Part shown: positions 12,691 through 24,325 of the stretch, piece by piece
Numbering within the stretch: the stretch's first letter is position 1
Layout: every line of letters begins with the position of its first letter
NCBI GenBank assembly: GCA_016271365.2
Contig: JADMNL010000023.1
Span: forward strand, 607,256,001-607,320,000
Direction of reading: 5' to 3'
Length of the DNA: 64,000 nt
Source of the DNA: Neoceratodus forsteri
Taxonomy: Eukaryota > Chordata > Ceratodontiformes > Ceratodontidae
Program-made: the position numbers and the translations under genes
Notes under the pieces: model-generated
What the model was told of the DNA's origin: nothing
The model's database searches: none
What the model saw: only the letters and a program-made list of their open reading frames with translations

Positions 12691-13145
12691 CATGCCCCTT
12701 TGGCATGAATGCAAACAATATTCAGGGCCTGCTCAAATCCATAAGCATTGCCCAGCTGTTCCCAATGCATGGAGGGCTAAGCAAGTGCAGCAGGTTATTT
12801 GTTTTTAAACTTATTTAACCCTTGCTTGTACAGCAGGGGATGCAATAGAGAACTGACCAAGGACAAGCCTTACACCTTAGCCAAACCTGTTCTCAAAAGA
12901 GACTTTTGGTGGCAAACTCATCAGCCAGGACACATGAATGCTAAACTAGTTGAGCTTGCTCTATTTAAATTGTGCATATTCCATCCTGATTTTGGCTCAG
13001 GCCCTTATACTGTGCATACAAACATACATACGAACATGATTGAGCCAGCAGAAGATTCACCCTGGGATGATGACTTCGCTGGCACCCATTTATTGAAAAA
13101 CAACTTCTTTCTTCAATGGCTGCCTGATGACCCAGTGGGTTGATG
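12691..13145. other. Spacer without recognised features
   Basis: Follows the LINE 3' end. It contains a CATACAAACATACATACGAA run near 13016-13035, which resembles a CR1-terminal microsatellite, but no adjoining LINE body was found. Confidence 0.3.
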
Positions 13146-13498
13146 CCAACACAGTGAAGTAAATGACTCACTCATTGGTTGAATTATGCGAGCCCATGTG
13201 TTCCTACTTATTCTCTGCCGGTATATAGTTCTCTGTTTTTGCTTGAAATGCTCCCTATGCCGTTTCTTTCTGGTAGCTGAATTTCAGCATGCAGCTGCTG
13301 ATCTGGGCCCTCACTGAGCCCGCTCTAGAGGTGTTGTAATGTAATGTGGCCCAACATTACACTGTAGTGCTGCTATGGCATGCTCAGTGAGGGCCAGGAT
13401 CAGTCTGCTCCATGCAGAACTGTATATTTCAGAGAAGTTAGAGAACATGAGCTTGTAAGACTCAACTGGTGAGTAAGATGTTTACTTCACTGTGTTGG
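13146..13498. mobile_element. Foldback/MITE-like element, 353 bp
   Basis: The two ends are an 18-bp inverted repeat: CCAACACAGTGAAGTAAA at 13146-13163 and its complement at 13481-13498. The arms continue inward with imperfect pairing. GCATGCAGCTGCTGATCTGG...CCCTCACTGAGC (about 13287-13319) pairs with GCTCAGTGAGGGCC...CATGC (about 13382-13416). No transposase is encoded. No clear target-site duplication was seen at these ends. A non-autonomous DNA transposon is the simplest reading. Confidence 0.7.
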
Positions 13499-13504
13499 TA
13501 TAGT

Positions 13505-13612
13505 ATAAGGGCTGTGCAAAATTAAAATTCTGCCAGTGGAATTTCTGTAAAGTTGAAATTTTCCTTCCGCAAAATTTTAGAATGTATTTTGGCAACTTTC
13601 ATGGAAATTTCA
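13505..13612. repeat. AAAATTTCTG-rich repeat fragment
   Basis: Begins GGCTGTGCAAAATTAAAATTC and continues with AAATTT/TTTCTG-rich sequence. A similar texture appears at about 18400-18545. Possibly pieces of one hAT-like family; weak evidence. Confidence 0.25.
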
Positions 13613-14278
13613 ATATGGAATAACAGAATGAATGTATAAATTAGGAAAATGTATTCAACTGCTAACTATTCTCCACAGAACTGATCAGTGTCAGTGATCA
13701 GTTCTACAAAATTAATTTCTGCAGTTTAATACATTAATCCACAATTCATGCATTCATCCCACAGTTTAGTGACAAATTGAACTGCAGAATAAATTTGTTT
13801 AAATTGTGGATTAATGTACTAAAGATGAACTTCAAACATATTAATGCATGTCTTCTTCATAGCTTGTTTCAATGGCAGTGTAATAAATACCATTTAAACA
13901 AGAATTCATATGTCTACTTTTGCCTTGTTTTGTTTGAATTAAACATTTATGTCTTTATAAATGTGTTTGTGAACAAGTGGCAGTTTAGGATTATTTTCAG
14001 TCAGTTCAGTCTATGACATTTATGAAGACACAAATAGTTAACTCAAACAAAACACAGTACTGTTACAGTAGACATTCTTGTTTAAATTGAATTTTTTATT
14101 ACACTACCATTGAAAAAAAGCTGTGAAAAAGACATTTATTAATGTTTGCCATTGATCCTTAAACTGCAGAAGGACATTCCACAGAAGTGATCACTGAACT
14201 GTGGAACAATTGCATGTATTGCAGATTGATATCAAACTGTGGAATGGAATACCTTGGAACAGAGCTGTCATTCCGTAT
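13613..14278. mobile_element. Large foldback element, about 666 bp
   Basis: The whole stretch folds on itself. The left end ATATGGAATAACAG (13613-13626) pairs with the right end CTGTCATTCCGTAT (14265-14278). Inside, ATTAATGCATGTCTTCTTCATAGC near 13838 matches the complement of sequence near 14110-14150. Further in, TTTAAACAAGAATTCATATG (13893-13912) and TGTTTTGTTTGAATTAAACA match the complement of 14030-14095. The loop is about 13966-14015. The arms are roughly 300 bp with indels. An incidental reading frame across 13777-14016 is low-complexity and not a gene. It lies next to another foldback element. Confidence 0.7.
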
Positions 14279-14293
14279 CAGAGTTCATGTGTA

Positions 14294-17200
14294 TTATTCA
14301 TTTATTTAGTTAGTTTTTGCTGACTGGGTAGGGTGCACTAGGCATACATTTGCCTATTTTCAGGCACGACCAGGAGCTAACAAGGAAGGATTACACATGA
14401 TGGATGGCAACAACAAGCAATACAGGATTATGCAGGGTTCAAAGAGTATTACACCAAAACTAGGTAGGTTTTGAGCAGAACAGGCACTGGGGAGCATCAG
14501 GTACAATAGGGAAAATATTACACAACAAAAAGTAGTCTCTGATGTGTAGTAAGGATACATGGAGGGTAGAATACAAATAGCAATAATAATAGTTACATAG
14601 GGTAAGCAGCGTCAAAGGTTGAACAACAGTAGGTGTTTTTCTGGTGAGAGCTAATAGGTGGAGAGGAATCACAAATGGTAAAGAAGTGCACATACAGAGA
14701 CATTATTTTGGCTGTAGGTTTGGTGACCATTGGAGGAAGGGTATTACTGTGTTGTGTAAGGTTATGGGCAGTTGCATTGGTAGTTTTGGAGCAGGAGGGT
14801 TTGGAGCAGCAATCTGAAGGGGCGGCAGGTACGTTCTGCCACACTGGTAGGGATATGTTATTCCAGAGTTTGGGAGCTACAGAGCAGAAAACCAGTTCAC
14901 TGTATTTAGATCTTGATCTGGGAATGGACAGTTATTCAGCTCCTGAGGATATTAAAGTGTAGTGGTTGGTATTAGGTACCAGGTAGCGACAAGGGATTGA
15001 GTGCTTGGTTCTGTATTATACTGTGGACAATGGTCCCAAAGGTTAGATATGTAAGTGCTGGAGGAGAGGGCAATCCTAGCTTATGATAGAGTTGGCAGTG
15101 GTAGGTGAGTCGGTTGCACGAAGGGCAAAGCTGCAGATATTGTTATATCCAACTTTCCACTTGCAGATTACAGTTGCAGTGGTGTTGGCAAAGACTGGTA
15201 GACCGTAAATGAGTTTGGGCAGCAGTAGTGCTGTGCTATATTGAGCAGTGTGGTAGGGGAGAGGTTTGTTCTGGCTCAATAAGCAATACGAGACTTGCAT
15301 TGGAAGTCTTACAAACAGTGGATACATGTGTAGCAAAGTCCAAGGAGGGGTCCAGGGTGATACCCAGATACTTTAAAAGAGGTGACTGTGGCAATATAAG
15401 AACCATTGTCACAGATCACTGACAGGAGAGTACCTAGGTTTTTAGCTGTGAAGGAGTCTCAAAGATCATGGCTTGGGATTTGGCTTGGTTTATTAGGAGC
15501 TTATTGACTATGAGCCATAGCTGAACTGCCTTGAGATCAGAGGAAAGAACACTGTTAATATGTTCTACATCGGGTGTAATTGATGAACACAAGATCATCA
15601 GCATAGAGGTGAGGAAGGCTATGCTTGAAGCAGTGATGTAGAGAGTTGAAATGCAAAGAGAATAGCAATGGCCCAAGAATCAAGCCCCAGGGATGCCAAT
15701 GGTGGTGGAGAGAGACAGTCTGAAAAGGAAGTTCCTATATTAATCTGCTGTGACCAGTCTGAGAGGTAACTGGTGAACCAAGGTAGGAAGTCTTCAGAGA
15801 TCTCTAGAGGGTGTAGTTTGTTGAGGAGACTAGGATGATCCACCATGTGAAAGGCCTTTCTCAGGTCAATAAATACTGCTCCAGCATATTCTCCTACTCT
15901 GTCGAGTGAGGTGTAGATAGTGTTTGTTAAAGTAAGTAATGCAGTGGTAGTGCTGTGACATTTCTGAAAGCTATATTGGGCTGGGTTGAACAGGTGTGTG
16001 TGTCCAAATAAATGCAGGAGTTGGTTGGCAACAAGTTTTCTAGTATTTTGTGAACACCGTAACATCATTATCAGTCCTCGCTACTGCCTCTCTGGGGAAT
16101 CTCTAGAACCTTCTGGGATAATATCAACAGTTAAATGGGAGCACACGCCCCCACCCTCCCAGATCAACATCAATGGCACTATCTCCTCAGACCCAGCCCT
16201 TATAGCCAACTACCTCAATGCCTCCTTCACGGATCTTAGCCCTATCCTCCCTACTGATTTTTTCAACCCTCCCCATCACCTGCCATAAGCATTGCACACC
16301 CGTATTTTCACCTCCGCCGTGTCTCTGCCCAAGAACTCAGACCTCACCTAGTCAATGCCCTCAGGAGGAATAGTATGGGCAGTGACACCCTGGACCCATG
16401 TATCCTTCGACTGGTTTTAGACCTGGCCTTACCCCGATCACATGCCTCATCAAATCTCTCTGCCTGGGGCAATTTCCATCTGTCTGGAAAATCACCACAG
16501 TCACTCCCATTCTTAAAGGTGGTGACAGGTCTGTGGCTGAAAACTATTGGCCTATCTCCATTCTCTCTCCTCTCTCCAAAGCCTTGGAAAAGGTGGTGGC
16601 TTCTCAAATCACTGACTACCTCACCAACTACAATGCCCTCGGTCCTGAACAGCACGGTTTCCGTGCTGGCCATAGTACCAGTACTGCCTCCTAGAGTTTC
16701 CAATTTTCTCCACCTCCTTAGACACAGGCTCTCTGGCTGTTGCTGTGTTCATTGACCTCTCTAAGCTTTTGACACTGTCTCCCACCCCTCCTTCTGGATG
16801 CCCTTAGTCTCTCTGGTTTTGCAACTGGGTCTGTCTCCTGGTGCCAGTTATTTGTCTGCCCACTCACAGTGTGTAAAATTAACGGACTCACTCAGACATC
16901 TGTCCCATCCATTCTGGTGTTCCCAGGGCTCCATTCTGGGCCCCTACTCTTCTCCCTTTACCTTAACACCCTTCCACGCTCCTGCTCTGGTAACATATTA
17001 TTGTACACTGATGATGCTGTCGTCTTTGCCACAGATCGTAAGCTATCACCCTCCAGGACTCCCTGCAGAGGTCTTTCAGTGAAACCGAGGGTTGGTTCAA
17101 GGAACACAGACTGGTGATAAATCTTAAAAAAACAAAACCATGATCTTTGCTCACCCTCAAAACAAGTCCTGCAACTTCAAACTTCTCATTCACTTTGGGT

Positions 17201-18395
17201 CCTTGTTCCCACTTGAACAAGTTTGCTCTTGGGGTCCATTTTGACCCACTCTCTCCTTCCATGGACACATATCTGCCCTTGGCACAGCTGCAAATATCCG
17301 ACTAGGCATCTTACACCGGTTTAAAACTGCCTCCCCATGAGGCTCTCACGACTTGCAGCCACCTCATCCATCCTGTCCCTAGTGGACCATGGGCTGCCAG
17401 TGTATGGTGCTGCTGATCAGACTGCACTCCATAAAATTCACACTATTCTAAACAAGGCCTGTAGGTTAATTACTGGGGCGCCTAGGCTAACACACACCTG
17501 TCAGCTATACTCTAAAGCCTTGTTGCTTGACCTTGATGAGCTCCTCAAATATCAGACCTGTGTCCTTACAAAAACCTCCTTGGGCTATCCCAACAGGGCT
17601 GACCGTTACTATCCACAGCTCTATACCACTAGTTCAAACTCATACCTCTGGGAAATCCTCACTATCTATTCCTAGAGCTAGGACCTCACAAGGTCAAAGA
17701 GCCTCACAGCTACAGGGCCCCTCCTGGTTCAATACACTGCCCCTTCCATCTCTGAGGCCCCATCGATATCCTGTTTCAAAACGCCCTACGGAATCACCTA
17801 CTTAACACCCAAAGCTGTAATTGCTACTAGTCTAAGCCTTACTCAATCATTATGACAAAGCTACCTTTTAAGCTGCTTATTGATTGCCTAAACCCTGTTA
17901 TTGTTGCATCACTCCTGCTTGTACCAACTTGCTGTATTTTCCCTTTTGTACTTATTACTATCGTAATTTACTGTTGTACTGTGTTATGTCTTCCTGTGAC
18001 AAGGTATTTTTGTAAATGAGCCTCTGGCTCAAAGGTTTTTCAAACTGCTGTTCAAATAAATAAATAAATAAATATTGCAGTTTGGTCTATAATTACTTAA
18101 ACATTTTTGATTCCCTTTGAAGATAGGAACTATGTTTGCTTTTCTCAAGATAGTAGAGATGGTATTGTTGCTGAGGGAGAGGTTGATAATTCTGGTTAGG
18201 AAGGTGGTCAGTTTGTATGCGCGAAGTTCAATGAGTTTGGGTTCTAGTCCATCTGGACCAGCAAATTTTGATTCTGGAATTCTCTTGAGAAATTTAAAAA
18301 CCTTACTGGGGTGGTCTGTCTAAATAGGAAGGGGAATATTGCCCTATAGGTGGAGAGGCGGAGGGATCGAGCCATCTATAAATGTGTTTAATGCA
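14294..18395 (-). mobile_element. L2-clade LINE (-), split by a plus-strand L2
   Basis: The 5' portion of the RT lies at 18395-18077 (minus): DGSIPPPLHL, KFAGPDGLEPKLIEL, IVPIFKGN and NYRP. The rest lies at 16068-14294: KLVANQLLHLF, AQYSFQKCHSTTTALL, GAVFIDLRKAFHMVDHP and FLPWFTSYLSDWSQQI. The C-terminal segment follows (SSDLKAVQLWLIVNKLLIN). The 3' end carries a GTGCACTAGGCATACATTTGCC-like UTR and a TTTATTTAG tail at 14296-14313. The two pieces join at the same place in the protein (NYRP followed by the ISILPALSKILEKLV region), so one element was interrupted. Frameshifts occur throughout. Confidence 0.8.
16074..18075 (+). mobile_element. L2-clade LINE (+), nested in a minus-strand L2
   Basis: RT motifs run forward. 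VTPILKGGDRSVAENYWPIS is at 16507-16560, and LSKALEKVVASQITDYL, EQHGFRAGHSTSTAS and the PQGS-region remnant FPGLHSGPLLFSLYLN follow. The YADD-region reads YTDDAVVFA near 17007-17033, with T in place of A. The C-terminal segment (HKIHTILNKACRLITG) is near 17428-17475. The 3' UTR ends in ATTTTTGTAAATGAGCCTCTGGCTC-like sequence and an (AAAT)n tail at 18053-18072, typical of L2. It is 5' truncated and frameshifted. It is younger than the element it interrupts. Confidence 0.8.
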
Positions 18396-20409
18396 GTATT
18401 CTGCAACGCAGCCACAACATTTCATGGAATGGGAGAAAATTTGACAGACACATTTGGAAGATTCTGCTCTCCCAGAGTCAGAATTTCATAAAATTTCCTG
18501 AAATTTTGCAAATTCAGAATTTGCAGCTTTCATCCATCTCTGTAGAGTGTGACTTGAGGCCTTGTGGAGCAGATCCTCCCAGTTTCTGTTTTTACATTCC
18601 AGGTGCAGGAGGGCCACACTGGCACTGATGATATTGTTTGCCCAGGGGTAGTGTGTCATGTACCTGTCCTGGGGACCTGGATTCAGGAGTAGACCTGGGA
18701 ACTGGGTTGGTTAACCAAGGGATGGAGTAGAACTGCTGCTCTTTGTGCTCCCAGAAAGTGAGGGATGATGCTGGGTTTCCCCACTGCTGTAACTCCTGTG
18801 GTGGGTCATGAAGATTGCCTCCTCTGCAGGTGCTCAGTGCATGTATATGAGGCCCAATGGGCACTGCCTAACATCAGGGGTGGGTGGTGGGGGACTGAAG
18901 GAGACTTGGAGAAAATGCCAAAATCAGGTTCCTAGGTTGCCTGCTGGTATTATCAGAACCCGCCTCCATGTTAACCTCCCCAGTCTGGCAGTGAAAGGAG
19001 TGACTGACTGAGCAGGTATGTTGCCAGCTGGGCCTGAATGTCAGGTAAAGGTGGAGGCCAGAGAGCAAAAGCTACATGGCAAAACAAAAGTCTTTTGCAC
19101 TCTCTCAATTTATGTTGGCTTCTCCATTTGATAAATTCTATTCTTAATGCTCCACTGCTTTTAACTGGATGGAAATAATATTTTGACCACTCTTTAGAGA
19201 TTAATTTATTTGCTACAGAGACCAGTATTCAAAATATATTTATTTCTGTACTTCAGAGAGTAAGCTGATTGTATGGATGGATGGATGGATGAATGAATGA
19301 TCATGTGAAAAACTCCCAGAAAAATACTTCTCTAGTAAATCACTTCATTCTGTTCCTAAACTCTCCCTATGTCATCTACCAGCTCTCCCAGTATTTCCCT
19401 GGTTCACAGCTTGCTCAGAATATATGTGCATGGATGGTGAGCTTTCACCATATCATCATTATTATCTTCTTTCCTGTCCACTGTTGATGTCTCCAAAACT
19501 AGTCTGTTATGTGAAATGATCGCTGTTATTCTGATCAAACTTGTAGGTTTCAGGGCTCCCAGATTAGCCTGATATGTTTTCCTGTACCTCTGGTGATCTT
19601 GTGTTTTCCTGTAAATTCGTTATTTCCTATGGAACACAAATCACTCTGTTTTCCATATACAGTAGGAAGTACAAGTCTAAATTTTTAACATTTTCCTTTT
19701 ACGTTTCCCTGGTCTCACAGATAAAACAATTGCACAAGTCCTTGCCCTTCACACTTTTGAGAGAATTCAACACCTTTGTTGGGGTCAAAATTTTTATCCT
19801 AGCCTATCAGGGTTGCAATACTGTTTTATGTCTGTGTTGGAAATTATTCTTTCAGCCCTCCAAATGTTTATTTTAATAATCATTATTGAAATTTTAGGGA
19901 ACAACCAAGGACAACCACCACCACACTAGATGTTGGCTACACAATGAACAAAGTATATGTGCTGTGGTAACAAGCATAATTAGGTAGACCATTAGGTGGG
20001 TGCTGCAATTAGGGTACCACAATTAGGGTGACTAGAAAAGGTAATGAATGAGAGGGGTGTTCTGGATTTCACAGCACCCTGCACTTATGACGTTTTGCCA
20101 TCCACACTGTTCTCCTCCCTTCTACACATGCCCAGACCTGGAGTTGATTATAATTAGTGTTGGGGGTGTGGGCGAAGCCTCCTGCAAAACAAACTCTTCT
20201 CCACTACTGTCCCTTGGTGGCTTAGATGTGTTGCGTGGAATAAATATGGTCACTGCAGGCAACATGTTTCTGGTGCTGTAATTTACAGCAACCAGATTCA
20301 TGTTGCACTGCCATGACTGAATCATATATTTAGTTCCCCTACAAACTTTTAGTACCATTTCAATCCCACAAGGCACAATTATCCACTTTGAGCTCATTCA
20401 TTCTTTACA
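18396..20409. other. About 2 kb without a recognised gene
   Basis: Holds an AAATTTC/TTTGCAGAATTT-rich patch (18400-18545), a moderately GC-rich unassigned stretch (18550-19060) and an (ATGG)n microsatellite. The rest is AT-rich. Short ORFs have no recognisable domain. Confidence 0.4.
19273..19299. repeat. (ATGG)n/(ATGA)n microsatellite
   Basis: ATGGATGGATGGATGGATGAATGAATGA-type tetranucleotide run. Confidence 0.9.
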
Positions 20410-21504
20410 AAAATTAGTTCAGCTTGGGGAAAGAAGGAAGGCGAGGGATGGGATAGTAAGGTTGTAGAGAGGGAGTAATACAATTGGAAGGGAGATTTGA
20501 GAAAGCAGAGGTGTTGAAAAACTACATCTGCTTGGTCTTCATGTAGGAGGGTAAGGGTAAGGGACAGAGCTGGGGAGGGCAGGGAAGGCAAAAGTTGGAT
20601 CCTAGTATGTTCAGCATAAACACAGTAAGGAGGAACTGGGCAGGTTAAAGGTGAACAAGGCAATGGGCTGGATGGCTTGTACCCGAGGGTACTCCAGGAG
20701 CTGAGGGAGGAGCGGGCAGCCCCACTGATGAGACTGTTTAACTTGTCCATGGATACAGGGTGTGTGCCAAGGGACTGGAGGAGAGCAGATGTGAAGTCAC
20801 TACACAAAACTGGAAGTAAGGAGGTAGTGGAAAATTATTTCCTGGTCAGTCTCACCTTGGTAGTGGGAATGGTGATGGAGGAACAAATAAAGGAAAGGGT
20901 GGTGGACTACTTGGTGGACAGCAGACTGTAGGACGAAAGGCAGTATGGATTCATACATGGGAGGTCCTGCCACATGAACCTGATAGAGTTCTTCAATTGG
21001 GTGATGCAGGTGGAGGACAAGACCTATCTGGACTTCAATAAGACCTTCATCACCGTCCTTCACAGAAGGCTAGTAAATAAGCTAGAGCTTAGGGTGGGAC
21101 AGAAAATAACTAAATGGGTGGAAAATTGGTTGGAGGGCAGAAGTCGAGAGTGGTGGTAAATAGAGTGCATTCCTTGGTGAAGATAATGAGTGGGATGCCC
21201 CAGGGTCAGTGCCGAGACCCTCCTTTTATGTTGATTGCCGCATGCACAAAAAACATATTGCAGCAACTTGCCAGAAACAGGTTGTGGAGAAATGGCACTG
21301 TTGTGGCCAATGCCCCACAGCCCTTAAAGGCTTGGCCTGCTTTCCTCAATGGGTGGCATGCTGCTGCTGACACTAGCTCAGCCAGCATGCCACCACCTTG
21401 AAACATTTCAGCCGCTGCAATCAGGCTGCCTAGTCATTGCAGTGTCAGCCATTCCACTGCAATGAGGGCGCAACCTGTCATTACTGGCCAGAACGTTGGT
21501 ACTG

Positions 21505-21559
21505 TAATATTGTTTGTGAACATGGCAGTGGCTTTCCGCCATGTTCACAAACAATATTA
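21505..21559. repeat. Perfect 22-bp inverted repeat with 11-nt loop
   Basis: The left arm TAATATTGTTTGTGAACATGGC (21505-21526) is exactly complementary to 21538-21559. The loop is AGTGGCTTTCC. Outer flanks pair only weakly. Confidence 0.9.
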
Positions 21560-21569
21560 GGAGCCCCAG

Positions 21570-21870
21570 TGCCAAGGGGTGCTCAATCCACATCGGCAGC
21601 ATGTGCTCCCCCACAACAGTGTGTGTTTGCCGACGGGGACCCCAATCCCCATTAGCTGCAGTCCCCGCACGAATTAGGTTGCCGACGGGAGTCCACCCCG
21701 CCGGCATAATGGTCCCCTGCCAAAATGCTCGGTTTATGTCAAGGGGTGCCTAATCCCCCTTGGCTCCAGCTCCCCAGCACTGAATATGTGCCGAAGGGGT
21801 GCCTAATCCCCATCAGCTACAGCCCCAAACATTCATTGGCACACAGGAGCCCACCCAGTGTGCCCAATGC
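21570..21870. repeat. Degenerate GC-rich minisatellite
   Basis: Units sharing GGGGTGCCTAATCCCC-like cores occur near 21577, 21634, 21740 and 21798. Each is followed by a CAGCT(C/A)CAG/CCCC segment. Spacing is irregular, about 60-100 bp. Confidence 0.6.
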
Positions 21871-22139
21871 CTCTGTAAAGAAAAAACATCCCATGATTTT
21901 TTTTATTTTCTTGTTTAACCCTTTAAAAAGAAAACAGTCCCTCATGGTCTCCTGCCCCTCCCACAACATGCGCTCACCCACTGCACACCTGCCTCCCCAC
22001 ATACCCCACTCACTTCATATTTACCTCTGGAGTCCAGTGCGACGATCTTCGTGGACTGGAACACATCTGCACTCTTCAAAGCCGATCATAACTGAGGAAA
22101 TGCAGGTAAGCTGTATAATGGCATAAAAGAGCTTCTTAA

Positions 22140-23165
22140 ACTTTTTGCGTATCTCAGACATTTATTGGAATTTTGGCACCACATTTTCAACAAGTGGTTA
22201 TTGGGCACCCTCCTCATGAATTCAGCCACTGTGATGGTGTTAATCAGTCCTGAAAGGTGATTTGGCAGTCACTGCGTGGAATAACCTTTGAGACTGATTA
22301 ATGAAACAACAGTGCCAGTGTTCATGAAGTTGGTCTCAAAAGTGTATGTTGCAAATTTGGTGGGGAAAATCCAAAAATGACTGTTTTACAGCGTGCATTG
22401 AGCAGTTGCTATGCAAGCTCATAACTTCACCAATTTGCAATATTTTCACTCCAGATTTTCAACATTGCCATTTTACACATCTCCTTATGAACAGTACAGC
22501 TGTCATTTTCCACATCCTGGCTAAAATGTATTTTCACAGTTCCAGCACAGAATAGCATGGTCGCTGTGGGAAATCAGTGTTCATGACACATTAAAAAATT
22601 ACAGTGACACTGTTCATGAGCAGAGGTCCTAAAATGCCTATGTTGAAAATTTTGTGACAAAAGTCCATAAAATAAGTGTGTTACGAAGCGTGCGGTGCAC
22701 AGGTTCCATGCATGCTCGTAACTTTGCAACTTTGTAATATTTTCACCCAGATTTTCAACATTGCCAGTTTTCCACACCTCCTTATGAACAGTGCAGCTTG
22801 TTATTTTCACATCCTGACCAAAATGTGTTTTCACTCTTCCGACGCACAATGGTGCAGTCGCAGGGAAATCAGTGTTCAGGACACATTAAGAAAATCACAG
22901 TGACACTGTTCATGAGCCGAGGTCCCAAAATGCCTATCTTGAAAATTTTGTGATGAAACCTCATAAAATGACTGTGTTATGAGCATGCGTTGTGCAGTTT
23001 CCATGAACCCTTGTAACTTCGCAAATTAGTAATATTTTATGCCAGATTTTCAACACTGCCATTTTTCACACCTCTTTATGAACAGTACAGCTGTCATTTT
23101 TCACATCCTGGCCAAATGTGTTTTGCACTTCTGGTGCAAAATACTGTGGTGGCTGTCAGAATTCA
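22140..23165. repeat. Satellite A: about 3.4 copies of a 296-bp unit
   Basis: The landmark CCAGATTTTCAACA starts at 22451, 22747 and 23042, giving periods of 296 and 295 bp. A more diverged partial unit precedes the first. Shared unit features include ACAGTGACACTGTTCATGAG, TTATGAACAGT and CATCCTGGC/ACC. The units differ by scattered substitutions. Short ORFs inside are by-products of the repeat. Confidence 0.85.
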
Positions 23166-23189
23166 GTGTTTGGGACAGATTAGAGAGAG

Positions 23190-24325
23190 AGGAGGAGGAC
23201 CAAGCTCAACTAAGCTCTGTCGGGACTACTGCAGATTTATTTGTGGGCAGGAAAGGTGCCAATGCAGGCAGGAGCCCAGTACAAAAGGGCAGCCTGAAGT
23301 GCTGGAAGACATAGAACGAGCAAGTGAGGGAGGGGAGGGAGTGAGTGAGTTCAACGGAGTTCTGTTGGGACTGCTGCAGATTTCTTTGTGGGCAGAAAAA
23401 GGTGCCAACAGAGGCAGGAACACAATACAAAATGGCAGTCTGCAGCACCTGGAGAAACAGAATGAGTGAGTGAGACAGGGGCGTGAGTGACCACAACGGA
23501 GCTCTGTCGGGACAGCTGCAGATTTCTTTGTGGGCAGAAAGGTTCCAGCAGGCAGGAGCCCACTACAAAGGGCAGCCTGCAGCGGTGGGAGAAACAGAAT
23601 AAGCAAGTGAGAGGGGAGGAGCGAGCTCAATGGAGCTCGATCAAGACTGCTGCAGATATCTTTGTGGGCAGAAAAGGCGGCACCAGGCAGGAGCCCAGTA
23701 CAAAAGGGCATCCTGCAGCACCAGGAGAAACAGAATGAGCGTATGAGACAGGGGAGTGAGCAACCTCAATGGAGCTCTGTTGGGACAGCTGCAGATTTCT
23801 TTGTAGGTAGAAAGGTGCCAATTCAGGCATGAGCCCAGTACAAAAGGGCAGCCTGCAGTGCTGGGAGAAACACAACGAGCGAGAGAGAGAGGGGGAGTGA
23901 GCGAGCACAATGGAGCTCTATCGTGACTGCTGTGGATTTCTTTGTGGGCAGAAAAAGGCGGCAATGCAGGCAGGAGCCCAGTAGAAAAGACCAGCCTGCA
24001 GCGCCGGCAGAAATGGAACAAGCGAGTGAGGGGAGTGAGTTAGCTCAATGGAGCTGTGTCAGGACTGCTGCAGATTTCTTAGTGGGCAGAAAGCCACCAA
24101 CAGAGGCAGGAGCCCAGCATGAAAGGGCAGTCTGCAGCACCAGGAGAAAAAGAATGAGCAAGTGAGACAGGGGAGTGAGTCACCTCAACAGAGCTCTGTC
24201 AGGACAGCTGCAGATTTCTTTGTGGCAGAAAAAGGTGCCAATGCAGGCAGGAGCTTAGTACAAAAGGGAAGTCTGCAGCACCAGGAGAAACAGAATGAGC
24301 GAGTGACAGAGGGGAGTTAGCAGCT
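23190..24325. repeat. Satellite B: eight units of about 140 bp
   Basis: The landmark GCAGATTT (or variant) starts at 23231, 23376, 23518, 23652, 23791, 23932, 24070 and 24210, with periods of 134-145 bp. Each unit holds TTTGTGGGCAGAAA, CAGGCAGGAGCCCAGTA and AAAGGGCAGCCTGCAG. Two unit types differ before the landmark: GACTGCTGCAG (A) or GACAGCTGCAG with an upstream GAGACAGGGG (B). The order is A A B A B A A B. A 161-codon minus-strand frame (23226-23711) runs through it but is only the repeat read as peptide. Confidence 0.85.

Noticed and set aside
12351..12770. 139-codon minus-strand frame
   Set aside because: Antisense shadow of the CR1-clade element's 3' end and the adjoining spacer.
13777..14016. 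79-codon frame near the foldback loop
   Set aside because: Phe/Asn-rich translation of AT-rich foldback DNA.
23226..23711. A 161-codon open frame on the minus strand, among the longest in the window
   Set aside because: It lies wholly inside the 140-bp satellite, and its peptide simply repeats with the unit. No start context, domain or non-repeat sequence.
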